A stretch of DNA of 64,000 bases from Sphingomonas sp. dw_22 (GTDB lineage: Bacteria; Pseudomonadota; Alphaproteobacteria; Sphingomonadales; Sphingomonadaceae), in contig NZ_JAAVVE010000005.1 in the NCBI RefSeq assembly GCF_018449795.1, positions 62,001 through 126,000 of the forward strand. The letters run 5' to 3'. Below the pieces are notes generated by a model. That model made no database searches. It was not told the DNA's origin and worked only from the letters and a program-made list of their open reading frames with translations. Every line of letters starts with the position of its first letter. Positions within the stretch are counted from its first letter, which is position 1. The position numbers and the translations under genes were made by a program. Below are positions 36,475-48,373 of this stretch, piece after piece.

Positions 36475-39201
36475 ATGATCCCGGCCCTCCCCTATCCCGC
36501 GCTGCACGCCAGCCACAGCGGCATCTGGATCGCCACCGCGGAGGGCGATAGCCGCGCGGTCAGCCGGGGCGAGGCGATCCGCATCGCGGCGGATACGCCC
36601 ACCATCCTGCTCAACGCGCCGCTGATCGGCCAGCGGCTCGGCCATCCCGAGATTTCGGGGCTCGACCTGCTCGAACTGTTCGCCTTCCTCCACCCCGCCC
36701 GCTTCATGGTGCCGACGCCCAAGGGCCTCGCCCGCATCACCGGGCTCGACGTGCCCGCCAATGATTCGGATATCGCTGGCTTCCTCCGCGCCGCCGCCGA
36801 GAAGCTGCTGGCGGTGCCCGACGGCGCCTGGCCCGAGCGCGAGGGCGCCTGGAACGGGCTCCAGTCGCTGTTCCGTCTGCGCTGGCCTTGGGCGCCCGCG
36901 CTGTCGCAGCGGGTTGCCAAGCCCGGCCAGGCCGAGCGCTGGCTCTTCTCGAAGCTCCCCGAATGGGAGGAGCACGCCCCCCGCGCCGCCCCGCGCACCG
37001 TGACGCTCGACGATTCGGACGTCGCCCAACGCCTCGCCACGCTCACCGGCAGCGCCGCCGAGCGCCGCCAGGGCCAGCGCGACTATGCCGCCGCCGCGGC
37101 GCAGGCCTTCGCGCCCCGCGAAGTCCGCGATTCGCCCAATCTCGTGCTGGCCGAGGCGGGTACGGGCATCGGCAAGACGCTCGGCTATCTCGCCCCCGCC
37201 TCGCTCTGGGCCGAGCAGGCCGAGGGCACGGTGTGGGTCTCCACCTTCACCAAGGCGCTCCAGCGCCAGATGACGCACGAGAGCGAACGCCTCTTCCCCG
37301 ACGCGGCGGTGCGCAAGCGCAAGATCGTCACGCGGAAAGGCCGCGAGAATTACGTCTGCCTGCTCAATCTGGAGGATGCGCTCCAGGGCGGGTTCGCCGG
37401 CCGCGCCGCGATCCTCGCGCAGCTCGTCGCCCGCTGGGCCGCCTATACTGCCGATGGCGACATGATCGGCGGCGACCTGCCCGGCTGGCTTCCCATCCTG
37501 TTCCGCCGCAACGGATCGACCGCGCTCACCGATCGCCGTGGCGAGTGCATCTATGCCGGCTGTCCGCATTACCGGAAATGCTTCATCGAGCGCGCCGCCC
37601 GCGCCAGCGCCGAGGCGGACATCGTCATCGCCAACCATGCCCTGGTGATGGTCAACGCCGCGCGCGGCCGCGAATCGGCCAATCGCCCCACCCGCTATGT
37701 GTTCGACGAAGGGCATCACCTGTTCGACGCGGCCGATGCGATGTTCTCGGCCGCGCTCACCGGGCAGGAGGCGATCGAGATCCGCCGCTGGATCACCGGC
37801 CCCGAAAAGGGCGCGCGCGGCCGTCGGCGCGGGCTGGCCGCGCGCCTGTCCGACGTCGCCAGCTATGACGAGGCGGGCGGCCTCGCGATCGCCGAGGCGG
37901 TCGATGCCGCGCAGAGGCTGCCGACCGACCAATGGCTCCAGCGGCTGGCGGAGGGCGAGCCTTTCGGACCCGTGGAATCGCTGCTCGCGGCGGTGCGGGG
38001 CCTCGTCTATGCCCGCGACGCCCATGGCGCGGCGGAAGCCGGCTACGGCCTGGAGACCGAGCTGGCCGAGCCCGATGCCGCGCTGGTCGAGGCCGCCGGC
38101 CCTGCCGGTGCCGCGCTCGATGCGCTGGTCCGCCCGCTCGTGACGCTCGGCCGCCGGCTGGAGGCGGTGCTCGCCGAATCGCCCGACTGGATGGACGGCC
38201 CTGCCCGCGCCCGGATCGAAGGCGCGATCGCCTCGCTCGGCTGGCGCACCGATACGGTCGGCGCCTGGCTCGCGCTGATCGCCCGGATCGGCGGTCCGGC
38301 CGATCCCGAATATGTCGATTGGCTCGCGGTCGATCGCGTCGAGGGCCGCGAGTACGACGTCGGCCTCCACCGCCACTGGCTCGATCCCTCGCGCCCCTTC
38401 GCCAAGACCGTGCTCGAGCCCGCGCACGGTGCCCTCATCACTTCGGCGACGCTGCGTGCCGGCGGCGACTGGGACGTGGCCGAAGCGCGCACCGGCGCCC
38501 GCCACCTGCTCCGCCCCGCCCAGCGTTTCGAGGCGCCGAGCCCCTTCGATTACGGCACCCAGGCCGAGGTGCTGATCGTCACCGATATCAAGCGCGGCGA
38601 TCTGCCCGCGCTCGCCAATGCCTATGCCCGGCTGATCGTGGCGTCGGGGGGCGGCACGCTCGGCCTGTTCACGGCGATCCGGCGCCTGCGCGCCGTCCAT
38701 GCCCGAATCGCCGATCGCCTGGCGCGCGAGGGGCTGCCGCTGCTCGCCCAGCATGTCGATCCGATCGACACCGGCACCCTGGTCGACATCTTCCGCGACG
38801 ATCCCCGCACCTCGCTGATCGGCACAGATGCTTTGCGCGACGGAGTGGATGTCCCCGGCGATTCGCTCCGCCTCGTAGTGATGGAGGGCGTGCCCTGGCC
38901 CAAGCCCACCGTGCTCCACGCTGCGCGGCGGCTGGCGGGGGGCGGCACTGCCTATGACGATCGCATCGTCCGCGCCCGTCTGGCCCAGGCGTTCGGCCGG
39001 CTGATTCGCCGCGCCGACGATCGCGGCGCCTTCGTCCTGCTCTCCTCGGCCATGCCCTCGCGGCTGCTGTCGGCCTTTCCCGCCGGCACCCCGATCGCGC
39101 GGGTGACGCTCGACGAAGCCGTCGAGCGGGTACGTCTTTCCTTGGGGAGCGGGTTGCGGCATGAGGCGCCGGAGACCGCCCGAGCCCCTGGGGACGCATG
39201 A
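36475..39201 (+). CDS. ATP-dependent DNA helicase, DinG/XPD-like with Fe-S cluster
   Basis: This 908-residue superfamily 2 helicase has the Walker A motif EAGTGIGKT near residue 227, the DEGHH box near residue 411 and the C-terminal helicase motifs (LRDGVDVPGDSLRLVV, AQAFGRLIRR). Between motifs Ia and II it carries four spaced cysteines (NYVCLLN, then GECIYAGCPHYRKC), the 4Fe-4S pattern of XPD/DinG helicases. A 200-residue N-terminal extension of unknown role is present. The start may be the GTG six bases upstream (36469). It overlaps sixA by 4 bases. Confidence 0.92.
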   Translation: MIPALPYPALHASHSGIWIATAEGDSRAVSRGEAIRIAADTPTILLNAPLIGQRLGHPEISGLDLLELFAFLHPARFMVPTPKGLARITGLDVPANDSDIAGFLRAAAEKLLAVPDGAWPEREGAWNGLQSLFRLRWPWAPALSQRVAKPGQAERWLFSKLPEWEEHAPRAAPRTVTLDDSDVAQRLATLTGSAAERRQGQRDYAAAAAQAFAPREVRDSPNLVLAEAGTGIGKTLGYLAPASLWAEQAEGTVWVSTFTKALQRQMTHESERLFPDAAVRKRKIVTRKGRENYVCLLNLEDALQGGFAGRAAILAQLVARWAAYTADGDMIGGDLPGWLPILFRRNGSTALTDRRGECIYAGCPHYRKCFIERAARASAEADIVIANHALVMVNAARGRESANRPTRYVFDEGHHLFDAADAMFSAALTGQEAIEIRRWITGPEKGARGRRRGLAARLSDVASYDEAGGLAIAEAVDAAQRLPTDQWLQRLAEGEPFGPVESLLAAVRGLVYARDAHGAAEAGYGLETELAEPDAALVEAAGPAGAALDALVRPLVTLGRRLEAVLAESPDWMDGPARARIEGAIASLGWRTDTVGAWLALIARIGGPADPEYVDWLAVDRVEGREYDVGLHRHWLDPSRPFAKTVLEPAHGALITSATLRAGGDWDVAEARTGARHLLRPAQRFEAPSPFDYGTQAEVLIVTDIKRGDLPALANAYARLIVASGGGTLGLFTAIRRLRAVHARIADRLAREGLPLLAQHVDPIDTGTLVDIFRDDPRTSLIGTDALRDGVDVPGDSLRLVVMEGVPWPKPTVLHAARRLAGGGTAYDDRIVRARLAQAFGRLIRRADDRGAFVLLSSAMPSRLLSAFPAGTPIARVTLDEAVERVRLSLGSGLRHEAPETARAPGDA

Positions 39202-39737
39202 AGACGCTGACTCTGCTGCGCCACGCCAAGTCCGGCTGGGACGATCCCGTCGCGCGCGATTTCGATCGGCCGCTCAATCCCAAGGGCCAGCGCGCCGCCG
39301 CGATGATGGGGCGGCACATGCGCAGCCTGGGGCTCGTCTTCGATCACGTCGTCGCCTCGCCCGCCGTCCGGGTGATCGAGACGCTGCGCCATGTCGGCGA
39401 AGGCTATGGCAGTGATCTGGCGCCCGCCTGGGAGCCGCGCGCCTATCTCGCCTCGGCCACGACGTTGCTCGATATCGTCCGCGAGCTCCCCGACGAGGCG
39501 GAGCGCGTGCTTCTTTCCGGGCACAATCCCGGGCTGGAGGAGCTGGTGCTGCTGCTGAGCGCCGACGATGCCGATCCGCTGCGCGACCAGGTCGAGATCA
39601 AGTTCCCCACTGCCAGCCTGGCCGAACTGCGCTTCGGCGTGCGCCGCTGGGAAGACGTGGCTCCCGGCGAAGGCGTGCTGGCCCGCTTCGTCCGCCCCCG
39701 CGACCTCGATCCCAGCCTGGGGCCGGCCGCCCGCTAG
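39198..39737 (+). CDS. sixA: Histidine phosphatase family protein, SixA-like
   Basis: SixA-type enzymes remove phosphate from histidine, for example on phosphocarrier or phosphorelay proteins. The 179-residue protein starts with the RHG-type motif LLRHAKSGWDD (catalytic His8), has VVASPAVRVIETL and the second histidine in LLSGHNPGLEEL near residue 108. It is coupled to the helicase gene by a 4-base overlap. The target protein is unknown. Confidence 0.9.
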   Translation: MKTLTLLRHAKSGWDDPVARDFDRPLNPKGQRAAAMMGRHMRSLGLVFDHVVASPAVRVIETLRHVGEGYGSDLAPAWEPRAYLASATTLLDIVRELPDEAERVLLSGHNPGLEELVLLLSADDADPLRDQVEIKFPTASLAELRFGVRRWEDVAPGEGVLARFVRPRDLDPSLGPAAR

Positions 39738-39755
39738 GCGGTTGCGCCGGGCTTG

Positions 39756-39769
39756 CAATGTAGGATTTG
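39756..39769 (+). repeat. CAATGTAGGATTTG element, copy 2
   Basis: Identical to copies 1 and 3. It lies 18 bases after the sixA stop, in the 141-base gap between the convergent sixA and merR-type genes. No GTGCAC hairpin follows here; the rest of the gap shows a GGTCAACCGG word also found after the hairpin of copy 1 (36434). Confidence 0.8.
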
Positions 39770-39878
39770 AGGGCCGAGCGAGGGACCGGCTCTTTCTCAT
39801 CGTCGGTGTTCGGAAAAGCACGCGCTCGCCGCGTGGAAAACACATCGAGTCGAGTCAACTTGGTCAACCGGCGACTAT

Positions 39879-40211
39879 CTACGCCTTGTCGTCCTCCAGC
39901 GCCTTGGCAAGCGAATCGCGGATGTCCTTCAGCCCCTTCGCTCCCTTGGGAGACCGGGTGGCCTTCTCCTCCGCCAGCAGCTTCTGCACGCCGCGGATCG
40001 TATAGCCTTCGTCGCTCAGCAGATGGTGGATGCGGCGGACCAGCGCGACGTCGTCGGGCCGGTAATAGCGGCGGTTGCCGGCGCGGGTCAGCGGCCGGAG
40101 CTGGGGAAAGCGCGTCTCCCAATAGCGCAGGATATGCTGGGGGCGGCCGATCTCGTCGGCCAGCTCGCCAATCGTGCGCAAGGCGCCAGCGGCCTTTTCG
40201 GTCGCCGGCAT
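39879..40211 (-). CDS. MerR family DNA-binding protein
   Basis: This 110-residue protein has the MerR winged helix-turn-helix (TIGELADEIGRPQHILRYWETRF, in part, residues about 13-35), the RRYYRPDDVALVRRIHHLL wing and helix segment and a short basic C terminus. No ligand-binding domain is present. Genes of this type follow ihfA in many alphaproteobacteria and gammaproteobacteria. Only 7 bases separate it from ihfA, so the two are co-transcribed. Confidence 0.92.
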   Translation of the reverse strand: MPATEKAAGALRTIGELADEIGRPQHILRYWETRFPQLRPLTRAGNRRYYRPDDVALVRRIHHLLSDEGYTIRGVQKLLAEEKATRSPKGAKGLKDIRDSLAKALEDDKA

Positions 40212-40218
40212 AGGTCTA

Positions 40219-40518
40219 TCAGCTACCAGCCACGATGCGGTCGCGCATCATCTGGCTGGCCCGGAAGGTGAGGACGCGGCGCGGCGCGATCGGTACTTCG
40301 ACGCCGGTCTTGGGATTACGGCCCACGCGCTCGCCCTTGTCGCGCAGGATGAAGCTGCCGAAGCCCGAGATCTTGACGTTCTCGCCCTTCGCCAATGCTT
40401 CGCACATGTGCTGGAGTATCTGTTCGACCAGGCGCGAAGCATCGGCGCGCGAAAGACCGACTTCGCGATGCAGCGATTCAGCGAGATCGGCCCTGGTCAG
40501 CGTGCCCACAGCAGTCAT
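40219..40518 (-). CDS. ihfA: Integration host factor subunit alpha
   Basis: IhfA pairs with IhfB to bend DNA at specific sites. The 99-residue protein has the DNABII fold with [24 protein letters not shown] near residues 48-70 (the GRNPKTG loop contains the intercalating proline region) and the [13 protein letters not shown] helix. Start at 40518. It follows fabH after a 111-base AT-richer gap that may hold its own promoter. Confidence 0.95.
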   Translation of the reverse strand: MTAVGTLTRADLAESLHREVGLSRADASRLVEQILQHMCEALAKGENVKISGFGSFILRDKGERVGRNPKTGVEVPIAPRRVLTFRASQMMRDRIVAGS

Positions 40519-40534
40519 CTTGGCAAGTCCCCAA

Positions 40535-40552
40535 TTGATCTATGTTGATCAA
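40535..40552. promoter_or_regulatory. TTGATC-TATGTT-GATCAA palindrome upstream of ihfA
   Basis: A perfect inverted repeat with 6-base arms and a 6-base spacer lies 17 bases upstream of the ihfA start, in an AT-rich patch for this genome. The position suits an operator overlapping the promoter. The binding protein is unknown; the sequence does not fit the IHF consensus well. Confidence 0.5.
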
Positions 40553-40629
40553 GCTCTAGCCAGATTGTGTTTATCTAGCAAATCGCTGGGGCACATGTCT
40601 AGCAACAATCAGACACGGCACGGAAACAT

Positions 40630-41598
40630 TCAAAATCGGACGACTGCGGCGCCCCAAGTAAAGCCGCCGCCCATGGCTTCCAGCACTATCAGATCGCCCC
40701 GCTTGATACGTCCGTCGCGCACCGCGGCGTCTAGCGCGAGCGGCACCGAGGCGGCCGAAGTATTGGCGTGGCGATCGACCGTGACGATCACCTTTTCCGG
40801 CGCCAGGTTGAGCTTGCGCGCGGTCGCGTCGAGGATGCGGGCATTGGCCTGGTGCGGCACCAGCCAGTCGATATCGGCGGAGGTGAACCCGGCGGCACCC
40901 AGCGTTTCCTCCATCACTGCGGCGAGATTGACCACGGCGTGGCGAAACACCTCGCGGCCCTTCATGCGCAGCTTGCCCACCGTGCCGGTGGTCGAGGGGC
41001 CGCCATCGACATAGAGCAGGTCGTTATAGCGACCGTCGGCATGGAGCTTGGTCGCCAGGATGCCGCGCCCGCCCTCGGCCACGTCCTGGCCCTCGAGCAC
41101 GATCGCGCCTGCGCCGTCGCCGAACAGCACGCAGGTCGCGCGGTCCTCCCAGTCGAGGATGCGGCTGAAGGTCTCCGCTCCGATCACCAGTGCGCGCTTC
41201 GCCGCGCCGGAGCGGATCATCGAATCGGCGACCTGGAGCGCATAGAGGAAGCCCGAGCAGACCGCCGCCACGTCGAACGCGACGCAATCGTCGATGCCCA
41301 GCGCCGCCTGCACGCGCGTCGCGGTGGCGGGAAAGGTCTGGTCGGGGGTGGCGGTCGCCAGCACGATCAGGTCGATGCTCGCCGCCTCCACGCCCGCGGC
41401 CTCCAGCGCAGCCTTGCAGGCCTGGGTCGCCAGCGTGCCGGTCGTCTCGTTGGGGCCGGCGATATGGCGGAAGCGGATGCCGGTGCGCTCGACGATCCAC
41501 TCGTCGGTCGTATCGACCTGCTCGGCCAGCTCCGCATTCGACACGCGCCGCGGCGGCAGTGCCGATCCGGTGCCGAGGATCACCGAACGCACGGTCAT
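40630..41598 (-). CDS. fabH: Beta-ketoacyl-ACP synthase III
   Basis: FabH condenses acetyl-CoA with malonyl-ACP to start fatty acid synthesis. The 322-residue protein has the active-site cysteine at residue 114 in [11 protein letters not shown], the His in VPHQANARI near residue 247 and the Asn in [14 protein letters not shown] near residue 277. It lies between plsX and ihfA in the conserved rpmF-plsX-fabH-ihfA order. Confidence 0.97.
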   Translation of the reverse strand: MTVRSVILGTGSALPPRRVSNAELAEQVDTTDEWIVERTGIRFRHIAGPNETTGTLATQACKAALEAAGVEAASIDLIVLATATPDQTFPATATRVQAALGIDDCVAFDVAAVCSGFLYALQVADSMIRSGAAKRALVIGAETFSRILDWEDRATCVLFGDGAGAIVLEGQDVAEGGRGILATKLHADGRYNDLLYVDGGPSTTGTVGKLRMKGREVFRHAVVNLAAVMEETLGAAGFTSADIDWLVPHQANARILDATARKLNLAPEKVIVTVDRHANTSAASVPLALDAAVRDGRIKRGDLIVLEAMGGGFTWGAAVVRF

Positions 41599-41620
41599 TT
41601 CACGCCTTCCACTAGAGTCA

Positions 41621-42652
41621 TTACGCTGCCTTGGCCTCGAAATTTCCGAGGTCTTCGGCGATTCGGCGGGTCAGGTCGTCGCGCAGCATCTTCGCGGCGA
41701 AGCCGATCGCAGTATCCACGCCCAGTTCGTTGGCGCTGCCATGGCTCTTCACGACGATGCCGTTCAGCCCCAGGAACACGGCGCCATTATGGTTGTTCGG
41801 ATCGAGATGGTGGCGCAGCAGCTCGGTCGCCGGCTTGGAGATCAGGAAGCCGATCTTAGAGCGGGTCGAGCTGCTGAATGCGCGCTTGAGCAGGTCCGCC
41901 ACGAATCGGGCGGTGCCTTCCACCGTCTTGAGCGCGATATTGCCGGAGAAGCCGTCGCACACGATCACGTCGACTTCGCCGCGCGACAGGCGGTTGCCCT
42001 CGATGAAGCCGGTGAAGTCGAGCGGAAGATGCGTGGCGGCGCGGATCTGGGCGGCGGCATCGCGGATGATGTCGGTGCCCTTCATCTCCTCGGTGCCGAT
42101 GTTGAGCAGCGCGACGCGGGGCCGCTCCAGGTCGAGCGCGGTGCGGGCATAGGCGGCGCCCATCACCGCGAACTGGACGAGGTTGCGCGCATCGACCTCG
42201 GTATTGGCGCCCAGATCGAGCATCACCGTGTCGTTCTCGCCCAGCGTCGGCATCAGCGCGGCGAGCGCTGGGCGGTCGATGCCCGGCATCGTCCGCAGCG
42301 AGAGCTTCGCCATCGCCATCAGCGCGCCGGTATTGCCCGAGGAGACGGCGGCGCCCGCGCGGCCCTTCTTCACCAGGTCGATGGCGATTCCCATCGACGT
42401 GGTCTTGGCGCGGCGAATCGCCTGGCTCGGCTTTTCGTCGGACGCGACGACCTGTTCGGCGTGGACGATCTCCGACGCCGCTGTCAGGTTGGGATGAGTC
42501 TTCAGGCCTTCACGGATCCGGGCTTCGTCGCCGACAAGGATGAACTCCATCCCCTCGAACCGGCGACGCGCGCGCGCGGCACCGGCCAGCATGACGGCGA
42601 TCCCCTCGTCACCGCCCATCGCATCGACGGCGATTCGCGAGGGAAAAGTCAT
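41621..42652 (-). CDS. plsX: Phosphate acyltransferase PlsX
   Basis: PlsX makes acyl-phosphate from acyl-ACP, the donor for PlsY in phospholipid synthesis. The 343-residue protein starts [11 protein letters not shown], the family signature, and carries [37 protein letters not shown] and [12 protein letters not shown]. It is 22 bases upstream of fabH and 30 bases downstream of rpmF. Confidence 0.97.
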   Translation of the reverse strand: MTFPSRIAVDAMGGDEGIAVMLAGAARARRRFEGMEFILVGDEARIREGLKTHPNLTAASEIVHAEQVVASDEKPSQAIRRAKTTSMGIAIDLVKKGRAGAAVSSGNTGALMAMAKLSLRTMPGIDRPALAALMPTLGENDTVMLDLGANTEVDARNLVQFAVMGAAYARTALDLERPRVALLNIGTEEMKGTDIIRDAAAQIRAATHLPLDFTGFIEGNRLSRGEVDVIVCDGFSGNIALKTVEGTARFVADLLKRAFSSSTRSKIGFLISKPATELLRHHLDPNNHNGAVFLGLNGIVVKSHGSANELGVDTAIGFAAKMLRDDLTRRIAEDLGNFEAKAA

Positions 42653-42682
42653 GTTGGCACGCCCCCGTTAAGCTCCGTTTTC

Positions 42683-42862
42683 TCAGCCTTCGACGGAGGT
42701 GATCTCGCGGCCGTTATAATGGCCGCATGCGTTGCACAGGTTATGCGGACGCTTCAGTTCGCCGCAGTTCGGGCACTCCTGGAACGCCTCGACGCTCAGC
42801 GCATCGTGCGCCCGGCGCATGCCACGCCGCGAGGGCGAGGTCTTTCTCTTCGGAACGGCCAT
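42683..42862 (-). CDS. rpmF: 50S ribosomal protein L32
   Basis: The 59-residue protein reads [20 protein letters not shown] at its start and has the zinc-ribbon cysteines at residues 30, 33, 43 and 46 (CPNC and CNAC), followed by GHYNGREI. It is the first gene of rpmF-plsX-fabH-ihfA-merR. The stretch just upstream contains TTTATAAG on the minus strand, a possible -10 region. Confidence 0.96.
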   Translation of the reverse strand: MAVPKRKTSPSRRGMRRAHDALSVEAFQECPNCGELKRPHNLCNACGHYNGREITSVEG

Positions 42863-43049
42863 TTCGGCACCTTATAAAAGACTAGAATCAAAGTCGCGAT
42901 ACGCCCACGGGATGCACCGGGCAAGCGACGGCTGGGCCGGCCGCTCGCCGGGACCAGCAGGCAGGTCACGAAGCGAGCCCGCGCGTATAGCGATTCTTGT
43001 CCATGTTGCAAGGCCGTGCGAGGGAGGGGCTTCGTAAAGGGGAGGTCCA

Positions 43050-43448
43050 ATGCTGTTACCTGTCGCGCTCACCACCACCGGCGCCGCCGCGCTCATCAAC
43101 CTCTGGCTGGGCGTGCGCGTCAGCCGGACGCGCCAGGCGGAGAAGATCTGGACGGGCGACGGCGGCAACCCCAGGCTGATCGCCCGGATGCGCGCGCATC
43201 TCAATTTCGCCGAATATGCGCCGGTCGTGCTGCTCCTGATCGCGCTGATCGAATTCGGCGCGGGGAGCCAGCTCTGGCTCTGGGCTGCCTCGGTGCTGTT
43301 CCTGCTCGGGCGGATATTGCACCCGATCGGCATGGACGGCTGGAAGTTCGGCCGCCAGGCGGGGATCATCTCCACGCTGCTGGTGATGCTGGGCCTCGGT
43401 CTCTACGCCGTCTTCCTCGCCCACCAATATGGCAACCCGCTGCGCTGA
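43050..43448 (+). CDS. MAPEG family membrane protein
   Basis: This 132-residue protein has four predicted membrane helices. It fits the MAPEG superfamily (membrane-associated glutathione and eicosanoid enzymes): ARMRAHLNFAEYAPVVLLLIAL (in part, residues about 47-68), with conserved Arg/Asn/Glu, and LFLLGRILHPIGM. Glutathione-dependent peroxidase or transferase activity is possible but not shown. It is divergent from rpmF with a 187-base gap. Confidence 0.88.
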   Translation: MLLPVALTTTGAAALINLWLGVRVSRTRQAEKIWTGDGGNPRLIARMRAHLNFAEYAPVVLLLIALIEFGAGSQLWLWAASVLFLLGRILHPIGMDGWKFGRQAGIISTLLVMLGLGLYAVFLAHQYGNPLR

Positions 43449-43454
43449 GAGGAA

Positions 43455-44126
43455 TCAGCGCCCGGCCAGCACCGAATCGGCGACGAACGGATTGGTCCGG
43501 CGCTCATGCGCGAAATTGCTGGGCTGGCCATGGCCGGGGACGAACACCGTGTCGCCCCCCAGTGGCCATAGCCGCCCGGTGATCGCGTCGATCAGATCCT
43601 GGTGATTGCCCAGCGGGAAGTCGGTCCGCCCGATCGATCCCTGGAACAGTACGTCGCCGACGAGCGCCAGCTTCGATTCGGGATGGTGGAACACGACATG
43701 GCCCGGCGTGTGCCCCGGGCAATGATAGACGTCGAGCGTGAGATTGCCGACCGTCACCTGATCGCCGTTCGCCAGCCAGCGATCGGGCTCGAACGGCATG
43801 CCTCGCACGCCATAATTGCGTCCGTCATCCTCCAGCCGCGCGATCCAGAAGCGGTCGGCCTCGTGCGGCCCCTCGATCGGCACGCCCAGTTCCCGGGCGA
43901 ACTCGTCCGCCGATCCGCAATGGTCGATATGGCCGTGCGTCACCAGGATCTTCTCGATCGTCACGCCATGCTGCTTCGCCGCGGCGCGCAGCTTCTCCAG
44001 GTCGCCGCCCGGATCGCAGAAGGCGCCCCGCATCGTCTCGGTGCACCACAGCAATGTGCAGTTCTGCTGGAGCGGCGTGACCGGCACGATCGCCGCGCGC
44101 ATCGGGGGAGAGGTCGGTTCGGACAT
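43455..44126 (-). CDS. MBL fold metallo-hydrolase (glyoxalase II-like)
   Basis: This 223-residue protein has the metallo-beta-lactamase metal motif THGHIDHCGS near residue 64, a second His in CPGHTPGHVVFH near residue 137, an Asp in LVGDVLF and the last His in VPGHGQPSNF. It resembles the YcbL-type glyoxalase II-like hydrolases. I chose the ATG at 44126 (MSEPTSPPMRAAIVPV); a start 9 bases upstream is possible. It converges on the MAPEG gene with a 6-base gap. Confidence 0.9.
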   Translation of the reverse strand: MSEPTSPPMRAAIVPVTPLQQNCTLLWCTETMRGAFCDPGGDLEKLRAAAKQHGVTIEKILVTHGHIDHCGSADEFARELGVPIEGPHEADRFWIARLEDDGRNYGVRGMPFEPDRWLANGDQVTVGNLTLDVYHCPGHTPGHVVFHHPESKLALVGDVLFQGSIGRTDFPLGNHQDLIDAITGRLWPLGGDTVFVPGHGQPSNFAHERRTNPFVADSVLAGR

Positions 44127-44206
44127 GGCGTTCAGGTAGTTGCCCCAGGCACCCACGGCAACACGGGCTTGCCCGATGCGCCCCGGGGCGGCATGCCCGC
44201 CGGAGA

Positions 44207-47210
<3,004 letters not shown>

Positions 47211-47236
47211 GGCGGCCAAGCGCCGATCTATCGGCG

Positions 47237-47893
47237 ATGGTCAAGATCGCCCTCCCCGCCGCGATTCTCGCCGGCGCGCTGCTGCTTGCCGCCACCGGGG
47301 CCGGTGGCGCCGAACGGGCGGTGCCGATTCCTCCGCCCGCCGCCGATGTCGCGCCGGCCAGGGAGCCGCAGGTGGCAGTGCTCGCGGGCGGCTGCTTCTG
47401 GGGCATGGAGGCGGTGTTCCAGTCGGTGAAGGGCGTCCAGTCGGTCACCGACGGCTATGCCGGCGGCACCCGCGCCACCGCGACCTATGCCCAGGTCTCG
47501 ACCGAGCGCACCGGCCATGCCGAGGCGGTCCGCATCGTCTATGATCCGCGGAAGGTGAGCTACGGCACGCTGCTGCGCATCTATTTCTCGGTCGCGCACG
47601 ATCCGACCCAGCTCAACCGCCAGTATCCGGACAGCGGCCCCAGCTATCGCTCGGCGATCTTCCCGCAGGATGCCGAGCAGCGCCGCGTCGCCGCCGCGTA
47701 CATCGCCCAGCTCGGCCAGGCCAAGGCCTGGCCCCGGCCGATCGTGACGAAGCTGGAGACCGGCGCCTTCTATCCGGCCGAAGCCTATCACCAGGACTTC
47801 TTCTGGCGGAACCCGACGCATCCCTACATCGTCCGCTGGGACAAGCCGAAGGTCACCGCCTTCCGCAACGCCTTCCCGCAACTGGTGAATTGA
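47237..47893 (+). CDS. msrA: Exported peptide-methionine (S)-S-oxide reductase MsrA
   Basis: MsrA reduces the S form of methionine sulfoxide. The 218-residue protein carries the catalytic cysteine in AGGCFWGMEAVF near residue 53 and the EAYHQDFFWRNP segment. An N-terminal signal peptide (MVKIALPAAILAGALLLAAT and onward, about 1-25) shows that this copy works in the periplasm. The start follows the aspC stop by 26 bases. The cytoplasmic partner MsrB is at 25.1 kb. Confidence 0.94.
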   Translation: MVKIALPAAILAGALLLAATGAGGAERAVPIPPPAADVAPAREPQVAVLAGGCFWGMEAVFQSVKGVQSVTDGYAGGTRATATYAQVSTERTGHAEAVRIVYDPRKVSYGTLLRIYFSVAHDPTQLNRQYPDSGPSYRSAIFPQDAEQRRVAAAYIAQLGQAKAWPRPIVTKLETGAFYPAEAYHQDFFWRNPTHPYIVRWDKPKVTAFRNAFPQLVN

Positions 47894-47920
47894 CGCTCCC
47901 CCGCGCCGGGGTGACGATAA

Positions 47921-48340
47921 TCAGATCAGCCCGAGTCCCGCCAGCTCGCCCACCAGTCCGGGCGGCAGCTCGGCGATCCCCGCCCCCGCTTCGCCCAGAT
48001 CGGGCGGCGCGTCCGTGCCTGCCAGATAGCGCCAGCCTTGGTGCGCGCGCTTGGGCCGAGCCTGCACGAGCACCAGCCTGGGTTCCAGATAGATGGCGAC
48101 GCGCCCGCCCTCGGCCTCGCCGAAGCCCAGGATCGGCGATCGGCCGATGAGCTGGTGCTTGATGATCCAGAACAGCGATCCGCCCCCAACATCTTCACCC
48201 ACTATCTCCGCGTGACGCTTGGGCAGATAGCGCGTCGTCAGGAAGGCCGGCTGGTGCGCGGCCTTCAGCGCCAGGCGCTCCTGGAGGTACTCGATGCTGT
48301 CGCAGCCATAGGCGACTTTGGTCAGATGTAGCGGCACCAC
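47921..48340 (-). CDS. DUF1489 family protein
   Basis: This 139-residue cytoplasmic protein matches the alphaproteobacterial DUF1489 family. It has LHLTKVAYGCDSIEYLQERL at the start, then FLTTRYLPKRHAEI, GGSLFWIIKHQLIGRSPILGFGEAE (in part) and WRYLAGTDAPPDL. The function is unknown. It lies 33 bases upstream of nothing obvious on its strand except mgtE, whose 3' end is close, so it may be read from the mgtE transcript. Confidence 0.88.
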   Translation of the reverse strand: MVPLHLTKVAYGCDSIEYLQERLALKAAHQPAFLTTRYLPKRHAEIVGEDVGGGSLFWIIKHQLIGRSPILGFGEAEGGRVAIYLEPRLVLVQARPKRAHQGWRYLAGTDAPPDLGEAGAGIAELPPGLVGELAGLGLI

Positions 48341-48373
48341 CGCGATTTGGGCGCGCAGGCGCCTGCGATCAAG

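Noticed and set aside
36436..39162. Minus-strand open frame of 908 codons
   Set aside because: It lies wholly antisense to the helicase gene, and its translation is Arg/Gly/Ala/Asp-rich low-complexity sequence without motifs. Long antisense frames are usual in GC-rich genomes.
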